This document shows positions 1 to 11,991 of a stretch of 64,000 nt of DNA, in pieces. The DNA is from Serinicoccus hydrothermalis (GTDB lineage Bacteria > Actinomycetota > Actinomycetes > Actinomycetales > Dermatophilaceae). Both the position numbers and the translations under genes were made by a program. The stretch spans positions 806,001 through 870,000 of the forward strand of contig NZ_CP014989.1 of the NCBI RefSeq assembly GCF_001685415.1, given 5' to 3'. A model generated the notes under the pieces. That model searched no databases, was not told the origin of the DNA, and worked only from the letters and a program-made list of their open reading frames with translations. Numbering within the stretch: position 1 is the first letter of the stretch; every line of letters begins with the position of its first letter.

Positions 1-287
1 AGGCGTGGGCGACCGGCACCCTGCTCGCGCTGCACCTGGGCCGGCTCAAGGACAGCACCGGCCTGCGGCCCGAGCAGGTGAGCGTGGGCAAGCTCAACAA
101 CGTCACCGCCGCGCTGGAGATCTGCAGGACGGCGCGCACCATCCTCGGCGCCAACGGCGTCTCCGGCGAGTACCCGATCATGCGGCACGCCAACAACCTG
201 GAGTCGGTGCTCACCTACGAGGGGACCGAGGAGATGCACACCCTGGTCGTCGGGCAGGCGCTCACCGGCCAGCAGGCCTACCGCTGA
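1..287 (+). CDS. gcdH: Glutaryl-CoA dehydrogenase, C-terminal part (5' end outside window)
   Basis: The open frame enters from the left edge (first full codon at 3) and gives 94 residues before TGA. It matches the C-terminal helical domain of acyl-CoA dehydrogenases, closest to glutaryl-CoA dehydrogenase: GKLNN, then ARTILGANG, then RHANNLESVLTYEGTEEMH and a final GQALTG. The YEGT segment carries the conserved Glu region near the active site and the last residues fit the normal family end. The family oxidises and decarboxylates glutaryl-CoA to crotonyl-CoA with FAD in lysine and tryptophan catabolism. It ends tail-to-tail with the next gene, overlapping it by 10 bases. Another acyl-CoA dehydrogenase specificity is possible because the substrate-binding half is not visible. 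Confidence 0.85.
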   Translation, partial: AWATGTLLALHLGRLKDSTGLRPEQVSVGKLNNVTAALEICRTARTILGANGVSGEYPIMRHANNLESVLTYEGTEEMHTLVVGQALTGQQAYR

Positions 288-2527
288 CCGCCGGCCCCGC
301 GCGGGGCGCCCACGCCCAGGTCCTCGAAGGCCGCCAGCAGCCGGGCCTCCAGCACCGGGGCGAGCGAACGGGCATACGTGTCGGTGATGTGGCTGCCCTG
401 GCGGTAGACGAGCACGCCGCCGACCACCGGCGGGCACCGGTCCTGGCCGGGGCACACCCAGTCGTTCATCGTGACGAAGGTCGAGGTCGGCACCTGCGCC
501 ACCGCCCGCAGCAGCGGGCCGGTCCCGCTGCCCTCGTTGTAGTCGATGCGGCACCGGTCCAGGCCGTCGCGGTGGTCGGCGACGCAGGCGTAGACCTGGG
601 TGTCCCCGGGCTGCACGGTGTCGGCCAGCGCGACGACCGGCACCCCCTCCTCGCCGAGCGTCCGCCACCGCTGCGCCATCCCCGCGGCGAGCGCCTCGCC
701 GGACAGCTCGCCATCCTCCCCGACCCCCTGCGACTTCACCGATGAGGTGAGCACGACGTCCGGGGGGTCCTCGCGCAGCTCCTCGCCGACCTGGTCCCCC
801 CACTCCCGGCAGGCCTGCGCTCGGGTCGGGTCGTCGAAGTGCACGAGGGTCGTGCTCCACGGGCAGGCGGAGCGGTAGTAGAGGTCCAGGCGCCAGCCCT
901 GCTCCCGGCCCACCAGGTCGAGGGCACCGACCCACTGGGCGATCTTGGAGTCCCCGACGACGGCCACGTGCAGCCCCCCGTCGGCCTCCCCGTAGGTGCA
1001 CCGCACCACTTCCTCCCCCGTGCTGTCGCACCCGTCGTCGTAGAGCGGCGGCACGTCCTGGATCGCCTCCAGGGGGTCGGGGGTGATGGAGGCGGCGTCG
1101 AGCACGAGGTCGTCGAGCTGCGGCGGCGGCGCCCCCTCGGTGCCTGTGGCGACCGGGGTATGCCGTTGCCCCTCTTCGGCCGCCTCGGACCCGGGCCCGT
1201 CGTCGGCGGCACCGAGCTCGGCCCCGGCGCGCCTCCCGACGGAGGCGTCGGCCGTCCCGGACGGCGGCGCACCGGTGCTCGCGGCGTCCCCCCGCAGCGC
1301 GCCCGCCCCCTGCGCCGAGGACCCTGCCACCTGGTTGGCGCGGACCTGCCGGTCCACCTCCCGGACCAGCAGGCCCCCCGCGGTGGCGGCCACGACGGTG
1401 CAGGCCAGGCCGAGCGCGAGGGCGGCGCGCGGCGCGGAGAGCCGGCCGCGGGCATACCGGACCGGCTGCTCGACGAGGAGGTAGCCGAGCACGGCGGGCA
1501 CGACGGCGAGCGCGACCACGCCCAGCCCCGCCCACACGCCCAGCTCCCCGAAGCGCGCCTCCACCAGCACGAGCACGGGCCAGTGCCAGAGGTAGAGCGA
1601 GTAGGACAGGGCGCCGGTCCACTGCACCACGGGCCACGCGTAGAGGCGTGCGGGGCCGAACCTCGCCGAGGCGCGCACACCGCCGACCAGCATGGCGGCC
1701 ACCCCGAGCGTCGGCACGAGGGTGGCCCAGCCGGGCCAGGCCGTGCCCGCCCCCAGCAGCACCCCACCGGCGAGCACGGCCACCGGCCCGACCCAGGCCA
1801 GCCCGGTGGCGAGCCGCACGGGGACCCGGTGCCACCAGACGGCTCCGAGCGCCACCAGCGCCCCCGCACCCAGCTGCCACAGCCGGGTGGTCGTGACGAA
1901 GTAGGCCTGCGGCGGGCTCGTGGCGCTGAGGTGTACGGCCCAGACGAAGGAGGGCAGCACGACCAGCACGGTCAGGAGCACCGCCACGGTGCGGACGACG
2001 CGCCACCCCCGGCGCCGGGCGACCCAGAGGGCGAGCAGGACGAGCAGCGGCCAGAGGACGTAGAACTGCTCCTCCACCGCGAGCGACCAGTAGTGCTGGA
2101 CCGGTGAGGCGACCGAGTCCTCGGCCAGGTAGTCCACCGACCGGTCCGCCAGCCGCCAGTTGACGACGTAGAGCCCGGAGGCGACGACGTCCCAGCCGAT
2201 CTCGCGCCACCGGACCTGTGGCACCCAGGCGAGCGTCAGCGCCGCGGTGGTGAGCAGCACCAGCGCGGAGGCCGGCAGCAGCCGGCGCGCCCGGCGGGCC
2301 CAGAACCGCGCCAGGTCCACCCGACCGGTGCGCGTCGCCTCGCGCAGGAGCAGGCCGGTGATGAGGTAGCCGGAGATGACGAAGAAGACGTCCACCCCGG
2401 AGAAGCCGCCCGGCAGCCACGGCACGCCCGCGTGGTAGAGCAGGACGAGCAGCACCGCGACCGCCCGCATCCCCTCGACGTCGGGTCGGTGGCCGGGGGT
2501 CGGATGACCACCGCCGGACCTGCTCAT
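278..2527 (-). CDS. OafA/YrhL-type acyltransferase with C-terminal SGNH domain
   Basis: The protein has 749 residues and two parts. Residues 1 to about 400 form the acyltransferase-3 membrane domain of ten or more helices. It opens with the family signature: LLYHAG with the catalytic-type His in helix 1, then GGFSGVDVFFVISGYLI, and HYWSLAVEEQFY near residue 145. After an acidic Ser/Gly linker comes an SGNH-hydrolase domain with GDS near residue 525 and a His in GSHITD near 712. Such proteins move acetyl groups across the membrane onto cell-wall or surface glycans, the SGNH domain completing transfer outside. The ATG at 2527 is chosen because the family signature begins just after it; the frame stays open further upstream but reads as a shadow of the neighbouring gene. 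It follows the TIGR02206 gene by 8 bases and is probably cotranscribed with it and the L,D-transpeptidase. Confidence 0.88.
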   Translation of the reverse strand: MSRSGGGHPTPGHRPDVEGMRAVAVLLVLLYHAGVPWLPGGFSGVDVFFVISGYLITGLLLREATRTGRVDLARFWARRARRLLPASALVLLTTAALTLAWVPQVRWREIGWDVVASGLYVVNWRLADRSVDYLAEDSVASPVQHYWSLAVEEQFYVLWPLLVLLALWVARRRGWRVVRTVAVLLTVLVVLPSFVWAVHLSATSPPQAYFVTTTRLWQLGAGALVALGAVWWHRVPVRLATGLAWVGPVAVLAGGVLLGAGTAWPGWATLVPTLGVAAMLVGGVRASARFGPARLYAWPVVQWTGALSYSLYLWHWPVLVLVEARFGELGVWAGLGVVALAVVPAVLGYLLVEQPVRYARGRLSAPRAALALGLACTVVAATAGGLLVREVDRQVRANQVAGSSAQGAGALRGDAASTGAPPSGTADASVGRRAGAELGAADDGPGSEAAEEGQRHTPVATGTEGAPPPQLDDLVLDAASITPDPLEAIQDVPPLYDDGCDSTGEEVVRCTYGEADGGLHVAVVGDSKIAQWVGALDLVGREQGWRLDLYYRSACPWSTTLVHFDDPTRAQACREWGDQVGEELREDPPDVVLTSSVKSQGVGEDGELSGEALAAGMAQRWRTLGEEGVPVVALADTVQPGDTQVYACVADHRDGLDRCRIDYNEGSGTGPLLRAVAQVPTSTFVTMNDWVCPGQDRCPPVVGGVLVYRQGSHITDTYARSLAPVLEARLLAAFEDLGVGAPRGAGGQR

Positions 2528-2535
2528 CCGGCAGA

Positions 2536-3237
2536 TTATAGGTGGCGGGCGCGGTCGGTCACGCGTGCCAGGAGGCGGCTCACGGCATACCCGAGGCAGA
2601 AGAGCACGACCGTGGCCGCGACCGACGCCAGGAGGTACCACGGCTGCTCGAGCCACGGCAGCAGCGGCCGCTCCCGCTGGTAGAAGTAGTTGCCGCCGAA
2701 GGCCGCGTTGGCACCCACCGCCACCACGAGATAGACGCCGAACCACAGCAGCGCCCGCCGCATCCCGGGCAGGCTCGGCCGCCAGTCGGTCGTGACCCAG
2801 GCCAGGACCGGCATGAGCAGGGTGACGGCGTGGTTGACGAAGAAGCTCAGCCCCAGGATGTTGGTCGGCGGCTGGATGTTCTGCGGGTAGGCGAAGCTGG
2901 CCCAGGCCCACAGGCCGAAGAAGAACAGCACGTCCATGACCCGCCGGCTGCCCGTCACCAGGTAGACCAGCCCGAGCAGCGCCGACACCCGCGAGATGTG
3001 CAGCGGGAGCGTCTCGGCGGGGTCCCACCCGGTGGTGGCGTAGAACCCGTAGAGCGTGAGCTGCTGGAGCACCACGACGACGGCGAGGGTGCGGTACACC
3101 CCGGTCCGGTGCTCCCGCACCCACCCGCGGGCGGCGAGCAGCACGGCGGCGACGAGGAGCAGGGCGAGGACGTAGAGCAGGTGCTCAGGTCCCCCGATGG
3201 CGATCCAGGGCGGGTGCGGATCGAGGAAGTCCTCCAC
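2536..3237 (-). CDS. TIGR02206 / YwaF-like integral membrane protein
   Basis: This 233-residue protein is almost entirely hydrophobic with about seven membrane helices. It matches the TIGR02206 (YwaF, TMEM164-like) family: an early GGPEHLLYV, LPLHISRVSALLG in the middle, and NIQPPTNILGLSFFVNHAV before the later helices. No catalytic function is established for the family. The start is GTG at 3237, 11 bases after the stop of the L,D-transpeptidase gene, with no clear Shine-Dalgarno sequence, which suggests translational coupling. It sits between two cell-envelope genes on the same strand, so an envelope role is plausible but is only inferred. Confidence 0.8.
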   Translation of the reverse strand: MEDFLDPHPPWIAIGGPEHLLYVLALLLVAAVLLAARGWVREHRTGVYRTLAVVVVLQQLTLYGFYATTGWDPAETLPLHISRVSALLGLVYLVTGSRRVMDVLFFFGLWAWASFAYPQNIQPPTNILGLSFFVNHAVTLLMPVLAWVTTDWRPSLPGMRRALLWFGVYLVVAVGANAAFGGNYFYQRERPLLPWLEQPWYLLASVAATVVLFCLGYAVSRLLARVTDRARHL

Positions 3238-3248
3238 GCGGGTCGCGC

Positions 3249-4064
3249 TCAGACGACGACGACCCGGCTGCCCATGCTCATGAGGCCCTGGGCCCAGATC
3301 ATCTCCATGGCGGCCACGGAGACCCGGGCGCAGCCGTGCGAGGCCGGGTAGGGCGGGATCGACGTCGAGCCGTGGACGGCGTAGTTGCCGGAGTAGAACA
3401 TCGGGCGGTACATCTCACCCAGCTCGCCGTCCCGCCAGCCCTTGCTGTGGGTCAGCCACACGGCGAAGTCGCCCATCGGGGTGATGGCGTCGTAGGTGCC
3501 GTCGTTGAACTCGTAGGGCTCGCCGTTGCCGGTCGAGGTGTTGAGGGTCATGCTGGTGCCGCCGCCGCGCACCACGAGCAGCAGCTGGCTGGCCAGGTGC
3601 ACCTCGACGTGGTCACCCCCGTAGACCGGGGCCGGCCGGTAGCCGGTGTCGAGGGCGCCGCGGGTGCCCGGGCCCACGATGCCGTCGCGCACGAGGCCGT
3701 GCGCCTTCTGCACGGCCCACACCGCCTGCTGGGTGAGGTGCCCGAAGCCCCCGTCGGGGGCCCCGCACCAGTAGCCCGTCGCGTTGAGCTGCTCCTGCAG
3801 CGCCCAGACCGCCTCCCCGCCGCTGCCGCGCTGCAGGATCGCCGGCGGTGCCGGCTCGGGCTCGGGCTCAGGTTCCGGTTCGGGCTCCGGCTCCGGTTCG
3901 GGCTCGGGCTCCGGCTCGGGCATCGCGAAGATGCCGCGGTCGTCCTGCAGGCCGCCGACCATGGCCCCCGCCATGAGACCGGCGCCCCCCTTGACCAGAG
4001 CACGCCGCGGCAGCGGCTCGGTGAGCACGCGACCGGCGTGCACGAGAAGTCGTCGCGTCCGCAT
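3249..4064 (-). CDS. L,D-transpeptidase (YkuD domain) with peptidoglycan-binding domain
   Basis: The protein has 271 residues. The N-terminus has PRRALVKGGAGLMAGAMVGG, a signal or Tat-like export segment. A Pro-Glu dipeptide run follows (about residues 49-72), then a PG_binding_1 domain (LQRGSGGEAVWALQ through VGPGTRGALD) and a YkuD catalytic domain. The active-site motif HGST with SHGCARVS is intact, its Cys near residue 245. The family forms 3-3 cross-links between peptidoglycan stems outside the membrane. Start choice: ATG at 4064 is preceded by AAGGGG seven bases away and begins the export signal; longer upstream starts read into the promoter region. It heads an apparent operon with the TIGR02206 and acyltransferase genes. 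Confidence 0.9.
   Translation of the reverse strand: MRTRRLLVHAGRVLTEPLPRRALVKGGAGLMAGAMVGGLQDDRGIFAMPEPEPEPEPEPEPEPEPEPEPEPAPPAILQRGSGGEAVWALQEQLNATGYWCGAPDGGFGHLTQQAVWAVQKAHGLVRDGIVGPGTRGALDTGYRPAPVYGGDHVEVHLASQLLLVVRGGGTSMTLNTSTGNGEPYEFNDGTYDAITPMGDFAVWLTHSKGWRDGELGEMYRPMFYSGNYAVHGSTSIPPYPASHGCARVSVAAMEMIWAQGLMSMGSRVVVV
3848..3922 (-). repeat. Pro-Glu dipeptide repeat coding tract in the L,D-transpeptidase
   Basis: A six-base repeat (GGCTCG/GGTTCG/GGCTCC variants on the plus strand) encodes about twelve consecutive Pro-Glu pairs between the export signal and the peptidoglycan-binding domain. Wobble bases vary, so the amino-acid pattern is better kept than the DNA. Such tracts act as stiff, acidic spacers in cell-wall proteins, and slippage could change their length between strains. 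Confidence 0.9.
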
Positions 4065-4242
4065 CCTCGATCCCCTTCGTCGATGTCCGTCGACCAGTAG
4101 ACGTGATCGACCCCTCCCCACGGTGCCAGCACACACCCGATGATGCGCAATCGTGACCTCAGACGTCACTCCCGCCACACACGCGACGGCGGAATATGCT
4201 GTCCTGAGTCGTCTCCCCCCACCGCCGTCCAGGAGGTCCATG
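4065..4242. promoter_or_regulatory. Divergent promoter region between L,D-transpeptidase and sugar importer
   Basis: This 178-base gap separates two divergent genes. On the plus strand TATGCT at 4195-4200 resembles a -10 hexamer, with AGGAGG at 4231-4236 as ribosome site for the importer. GTGAC at 4153-4157 and GTCAC at 4165-4169 form a short dyad with a 7-base spacer just upstream, a possible operator. I see no convincing -35 and nothing that encodes a protein. Confidence 0.4.
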
Positions 4243-5547
4243 ATGGCCCGTCCCGCACGCTCCAGCATGAGCCTGTCCCGTCGCCGCATGCTCGCCCTCA
4301 CCGGGGCCGGCGCCCTCGGCGCCTCGCTCGCCGCGTGCGGCGACAACACCGGACGCGGCACCGGCACCGGTGGCGAGGCCGCACCGTCCAGCGGGGGCGG
4401 CAGGGCCACCCTCGCGCAGTGGTACCACCAGTACGGCGAGGCCGGCACGCAGGACGCGGTCGAGCGGTATGCCGCGGACTACCCGGACGCGGACGTCACC
4501 GTGTCGTGGAAGCCGGGCGACTACGACCAGTCGACCGCCGCGTCGCTGCTCACCGATGCCGGCCCGGACGTCTTCGAGTACGGCAACGGGCCGACGATCG
4601 ACATGATCAAGGGCGACCAGGTCGCCGACCTCACCGACCTCTTCGGCGACACCCTGGACGACTTCACCCCCTCGCTCGTGGAGCGCATGACCTACGACGG
4701 CAAGGTCTGGGCGGTGCCCCAGGTCCTTGACATGCAGGTGCTCGTCTACCGCCGCAGCATGCTCGAGGAGGCCGGCATCGAGCCGCCGCAGCAGATGGCC
4801 GACCTCGTGGCCGCGGCCAAGGAGCTGAGCCGGGGCGACGTCAAGGGGCTGTTCCTCGGCAACGACGGCGGTGCCGGCCTGCTCGGCGGGCCCATGCTCT
4901 GGGCGGCGGGCCTGGACTACCTCGACGGCGAGCAGGTGGGCTTCCAGGACGCCGGGGCCGCGGAGGCGCTCTCGGTCCTGCGCACGCTGTGGACCGATGA
5001 GTCCCTGCTGCTCGGGCAGGCCAAGGACTGGTTCGACCCGGAGGCCCTCACCGCCGGCCGGGCCGCGATGCAGTGGACCGGGCTGTGGACCTTCCCGGCC
5101 ATCAGCGAGGCCCTCGGCGACGACTTCGGCGCGATCCCCTGGCCCGCGCTCGAGGGGGGCTCCCCCTCGGTGCCCGTCGGCGCCTACGGCTCCTGCGTGT
5201 CCACCCGCGCCACCGACGTCGAGGCGGCCCGGGCCTTCGTGCAGTGGCTGTGGATCGACCAGACCGACAAGCAGCTCGACTTCGCCACCGCCTACGGCTT
5301 CCACGTCCCCTCCCGCACCAGCCTCATCCCGGAGGCGGAGGTCCTGAGCAGCGGCCCCGCGGCCGACGCGGCGGGCTACGTCACGGAGTACGGCCACGCC
5401 CAGACCCCGCTGCTGTGGACGCCGCGCAGCGCCACCGCCTGGAGCGACATGATGAGCCGGATCGTGCGCGACGGCGCCGACCCGCAGGAGGAGCTGGACG
5501 CGCTCGTGCCGATCGTGGAGGACGAGCTGGAGCGGGTCACCGCCTGA
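4243..5547 (+). CDS. ABC transporter sugar-binding lipoprotein
   Basis: This extracellular solute-binding protein (family 1) has 434 residues. SLSRRRMLALTGAGAL is a twin-arginine-like signal, leading to the lipobox LAAC with Cys32 as the lipidation site and a Gly/Ser-rich tether. The body has family features such as AQWYHQYGEAG near residue 60 and a C-terminal TAWSDMMSRIV segment. Two ATGs are adjacent (4240 and 4243); the second has the better 6-base distance from AGGAGG. The gene overlaps the first permease by one base (TGATG). The sugar cannot be read from sequence: no hydrolase or regulator is adjacent. Confidence 0.9.
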   Translation: MARPARSSMSLSRRRMLALTGAGALGASLAACGDNTGRGTGTGGEAAPSSGGGRATLAQWYHQYGEAGTQDAVERYAADYPDADVTVSWKPGDYDQSTAASLLTDAGPDVFEYGNGPTIDMIKGDQVADLTDLFGDTLDDFTPSLVERMTYDGKVWAVPQVLDMQVLVYRRSMLEEAGIEPPQQMADLVAAAKELSRGDVKGLFLGNDGGAGLLGGPMLWAAGLDYLDGEQVGFQDAGAAEALSVLRTLWTDESLLLGQAKDWFDPEALTAGRAAMQWTGLWTFPAISEALGDDFGAIPWPALEGGSPSVPVGAYGSCVSTRATDVEAARAFVQWLWIDQTDKQLDFATAYGFHVPSRTSLIPEAEVLSSGPAADAAGYVTEYGHAQTPLLWTPRSATAWSDMMSRIVRDGADPQEELDALVPIVEDELERVTA

Positions 5548-6461
5548 TGCCCACCCGGCGTCGCGGTCGACCCCGCGCCGGCACCGCCCTCTGGTTCTGG
5601 GTCTTCGTCGGTCCGTTCTTCGCCGGGCTCGTGCTGTTCATCTACGTCCCGATCGGCTGGAGCGTCTACCTCTCCTTCTTCGAGGCGTACAACACGGTGA
5701 CGCCCACCGAGTTCGTCGGCCTGGCCAACTACCGCGACATGCTCGGCGACCGCGCGTTCCGCGAGTCGCTGCTGACGTTCGTGGTCTTCGCCGCCTTCAT
5801 CGTGCCGACGACTTTCGCGCTGTCGCTGCTCACGGCGGTGCTGGTGGCGCGCACCCGGGTGATGCAGGCCTTCTTCCGCTCGGTCTTCTTCCTTCCGGTC
5901 GCCTGCTCCTACGTCGTCGCCGCGCTCATCTGGAAGATGTCGATCTTCTCCGGTATGCGCTCGGGCGTCGCCAACGCGGCGCTCGGGCTGGTGGGCGTCG
6001 ACCCGATCCCGTGGCTGTCGCTGACCGACCCGCCGTGGTACTGGCTGGTCATCGTCTCGGCCCGGCTGTGGCTGCAGGTCGGGTTCTACATGATCCTCTT
6101 CCTCGCCGCCCTGCAGCGGATCCCGACGGTGCTCTACGAGGCGGCCGCGATCGACGGCGCCGAGGGGTGGCAGGTCTTCCGCCACATCACCTGGCCGCAG
6201 CTGCTGCCCGCCTCCACCGCGGTGCTGCTGCTCCTGCTCATCAACGCCTTCCAGGCCTTCGACGAGTTCTACAACATCCTGTCCAGCTTCGGCAGCTACC
6301 CGCCCTACGCCCGACCGCCGCTGGTCTACCTCTACTACACCGCGCTCGGCTCGGGGCAGAACTTCGGCGACGGCAGCGCCGGCGCGGTCATCCTCACCCT
6401 CATGATCGCGGTGGTGGCGCTGCTGCAGACCAGGGTGCTGCGCCTGGGCGGGAGGGACTGA
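5547..6461 (+). CDS. Sugar ABC transporter permease (MalF/UgpA type)
   Basis: This 304-residue inner-membrane permease has about six helices. A basic N-terminus (MPTRRRGRPR) precedes the first helix. The cytoplasmic EAA loop that docks to the ATPase is clear: YEAAAIDGAEGWQVFRHITW. It partners with the binding protein before it (one-base stop/start overlap) and the second permease two bases after it. No ATP-binding subunit is encoded nearby. Confidence 0.92.
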   Translation: MPTRRRGRPRAGTALWFWVFVGPFFAGLVLFIYVPIGWSVYLSFFEAYNTVTPTEFVGLANYRDMLGDRAFRESLLTFVVFAAFIVPTTFALSLLTAVLVARTRVMQAFFRSVFFLPVACSYVVAALIWKMSIFSGMRSGVANAALGLVGVDPIPWLSLTDPPWYWLVIVSARLWLQVGFYMILFLAALQRIPTVLYEAAAIDGAEGWQVFRHITWPQLLPASTAVLLLLLINAFQAFDEFYNILSSFGSYPPYARPPLVYLYYTALGSGQNFGDGSAGAVILTLMIAVVALLQTRVLRLGGRD

Positions 6462-6463
6462 GC

Positions 6464-7297
6464 ATGCTCCACGAACGACGCCGGTATGCCGTCTTCCGGT
6501 GGGTGCTGCTGCTCGCCGGGACGCTGCTGTTCCTCCTGCCCTTCGCCCTGCTGCTGCGCGGCGCGCTGAGCACCGAGGCGGACCTGTCCTCCGCCCGGTG
6601 GCACTGGCTGCCGCCGACCTGGGAGTGGGGCAACCTCGCCGAGGTCTTCGACAACCGGACGGTGCCGATGGGACGGGCGCTGCTCAACAGCACCCTCATC
6701 GCCGTGAGCCAGACCGTCGGCGTGCTCGTGCTGTCCGGGATGGCCGGCTACGGGCTGGCCCGGATCCCCTACCGGTGGTCCAACGTCGTCTTCTGGCTCA
6801 TCACCGTGACCCTGCTCATCCCCGCTGCCGTGACCTTCGTGCCGAGCTTCGTGCTCGTCTCCTCCCTGGGCTGGATCTCGACGCTGCGCGGGCTCATCGT
6901 CCCCGGCCTGTTCCAGGCGCTGGCGACCTTCCTCTTCCGGCAGTTCTTCCTCTCCTTCCCGAAGGAGATCGAGGAGGCGGCGGCGCTGGACGGCCTGTCC
7001 TGGTGGGGCACCTTCTGGCGGGTCGTCGTGCCCAACTCGACCGGCTTCGCCGCCGCCATCGGCACCATCACCTTCATCGGCAGCTGGAACGCCTTCCTCT
7101 GGCCGCTCGTCATCGGACGCACCCCCGACTCGTGGACGGTGCAGGTCGCGCTGTCGACCTACCTCACGGCGCAGACCTCGCAGATCAGCCTGCTCTTCGC
7201 GGCCGCCCTCGTGGCGATCCTCCCGCTGCTGCTGATGTTCCTCGTGCTCCAGCGCTGGATCGTCCAGGGCGTGGAGCGCACCGGCATCAGCGACTGA
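6464..7297 (+). CDS. Sugar ABC transporter permease (MalG/UgpE type)
   Basis: The 277-residue second permease of the importer. Six helices are evident, with the EAA loop EEAAALDGLSWWGTFWRVVV followed by WNAFLWPLVI, typical of MalG-type subunits. GGGAGGG about nine bases before ATG at 6464 is the ribosome site. It is the last gene of this three-gene operon and ends 12 bases from a convergent gene; no hairpin is obvious in that gap. Confidence 0.92.
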   Translation: MLHERRRYAVFRWVLLLAGTLLFLLPFALLLRGALSTEADLSSARWHWLPPTWEWGNLAEVFDNRTVPMGRALLNSTLIAVSQTVGVLVLSGMAGYGLARIPYRWSNVVFWLITVTLLIPAAVTFVPSFVLVSSLGWISTLRGLIVPGLFQALATFLFRQFFLSFPKEIEEAAALDGLSWWGTFWRVVVPNSTGFAAAIGTITFIGSWNAFLWPLVIGRTPDSWTVQVALSTYLTAQTSQISLLFAAALVAILPLLLMFLVLQRWIVQGVERTGISD

Positions 7298-7309
7298 CGC
7301 GTCCCGACC

Positions 7310-7981
7310 TCACAGGACGAGACGGCCGTCCGGACCGGCCACGACGGCCCGCAGCGCGGGCTCGGGGCCGGCCTCGACCGGGTGGTCCGCGCCGAGGAGG
7401 GCGAGCACCTCGCGGGCCCGTGCGGGCTCGGGGTGGTGCAGGGTGAGATCGAGGAGGTCGAGCTCGGGCAGGTCGTCGTCGGTCGGGTGGGCCTCGCCCC
7501 AGTCGATGAGGAAGGGCTGCACGCCGCCCAGGCCGAGCGGCCGCGGGACCGCCAGCCGCCAGGACAGCTCGGTCCCGCCCTGCGTCCGGCGCGAGGCGGG
7601 AGCCGGCGCACCGACCTCCAGCCCGGCGTCCCGGCCCAGGGCCAGGGTCCGGTCGAGGTCGTCGGGGCGGACCGCCCAGGCGTGCAGCCGCGGCGCGAAG
7701 GTGCCGCCCTCGAGCAGGTGGCCCAGGCCGAGCATCGTCGCCTCCGGGGGCACGGGCTCCTGCTCCGGGTCGGGGGCGAGCAGCTCAAGGTAGGCGCGGC
7801 CGACCCCTCCACCACGCAGGACGACCAGCGCGTTGCGCGTGCCCATCCCGGGGTGCGACCCGCCGCGGGCCGCGGTGACACCGGTGGACCCGCGCAGCCG
7901 GGAGATCGCCTCGTCCAGGTCGGGCACGGCGTGGACCAGGTGGTCCAGCCGCTGCCGCCCCGCCGGGTCAGCCCCGGGCAC
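7310..7981 (-). CDS. Glyoxalase-like domain protein
   Basis: The 223-residue protein begins with LDHLVHAVPDLDEAISRL, a typical start of vicinal-oxygen-chelate folds, and later has GTRNALVVL and YLELLAPDP, as in the Glyoxalase_3 family. Substrate and metal use are unknown. The GTG start at 7981 overlaps the end of the upstream gene by 14 bases, so the two are probably translationally coupled. Most members of this family are of unknown function. Confidence 0.75.
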   Translation of the reverse strand: MPGADPAGRQRLDHLVHAVPDLDEAISRLRGSTGVTAARGGSHPGMGTRNALVVLRGGGVGRAYLELLAPDPEQEPVPPEATMLGLGHLLEGGTFAPRLHAWAVRPDDLDRTLALGRDAGLEVGAPAPASRRTQGGTELSWRLAVPRPLGLGGVQPFLIDWGEAHPTDDDLPELDLLDLTLHHPEPARAREVLALLGADHPVEAGPEPALRAVVAGPDGRLVL

Positions 7982-8600
7982 AGCGCGCCTCCAGCTCGGC
8001 CAGGCCGGGACCGCGGAGCCGGTCGGCGGCGACGGCCCGGCCGGAGGCGACCAGGAGCAGCGCCAGCGCCGGGCCCTCCACCACCGGGCCCGACCCGGAC
8101 GAGGTCCCGGCGTCGGTGGCGCGCAGGGTGAGGCCGGCCACCCGCTCCCTGCCCCCGCCGAGGCCCACGGCGGTGCGCAGCTGGTGGGCGAGGGCGCGTC
8201 CGACCGCCTCCTGGGCATAGGTGTGCTCGATGCCCAGCGGCCGGCGGATGTCCTCGCCGTGGACCACCTCCTCGACCAGGCGGCTCGCCCGTGGGGCGGG
8301 CGGGCCCGAGGTCCGCGCGGCGACCTCGCGCAGCCGGGCCAGGGTCTCCTGCGGGGTCCGCCCGCGCTCCCGGGCGACGCCCTCGGCGTTCTGCCGGTCG
8401 AAGTCGAAGCGGGCGCGGGCCATGGCCAGGACCAGCCGCGGTGTCGTCGTGCGGGCGTTGTCGACGAGGTGCGCCGCGACGTCGTGGACGGTCCACCCCG
8501 GGCACAGGGAGGCCTCGTCCCACCGCTCGTCCTCGAGGGTGGCCAGGTCGTCCACGAGGGCGCGCCGCTCGGTGTGCACGAGGGCCCAGGTGTCGCTCAT
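7968..8600 (-). CDS. Maleylpyruvate-isomerase-family (mycothiol-dependent type) protein
   Basis: The 210-residue protein has the DinB-like MDMPI N-terminal fold: CPGWTVHDVAAHLVDNA near residue 33 and VVHGEDIRRPLG near residue 115. These conserve the His residues used for metal binding in mycothiol-dependent isomerases and S-transferases. Members range from maleylpyruvate isomerase to uncharacterised detoxification enzymes, so the substrate is open. ATG at 8600 begins the conserved domain directly. It is coupled to the downstream glyoxalase-like gene. Confidence 0.78.
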   Translation of the reverse strand: MSDTWALVHTERRALVDDLATLEDERWDEASLCPGWTVHDVAAHLVDNARTTTPRLVLAMARARFDFDRQNAEGVARERGRTPQETLARLREVAARTSGPPAPRASRLVEEVVHGEDIRRPLGIEHTYAQEAVGRALAHQLRTAVGLGGGRERVAGLTLRATDAGTSSGSGPVVEGPALALLLVASGRAVAADRLRGPGLAELEARCARG

Positions 8601-8613
8601 GGGCCCCAGCCTC

Positions 8614-11922
<3,309 letters not shown>

Positions 11923-11929
11923 GGCACCG

Positions 11930-11935
11930 AGCGTA
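11930..11935 (-). promoter_or_regulatory. Candidate -10 (TACGCT) for the SNF2 helicase, leaderless
   Basis: On the minus strand TACGCT lies exactly seven bases before the ATG at 11922, with no Shine-Dalgarno sequence between. This places transcription initiation at or next to the start codon. No clear -35 is seen. Confidence 0.45.
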
Positions 11936-11991
11936 GGACGAGGCGGCGACAGACCACGCCCCTCGTCCACAGGCGCGGGGCGAGGATCGGG

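Noticed and set aside
2528-3124. A 199-residue N-terminal extension of the acyltransferase
   Set aside because: The extension overlaps the TIGR02206 gene and is Arg/Pro-rich shadow sequence; the family signature begins right after ATG 2527.
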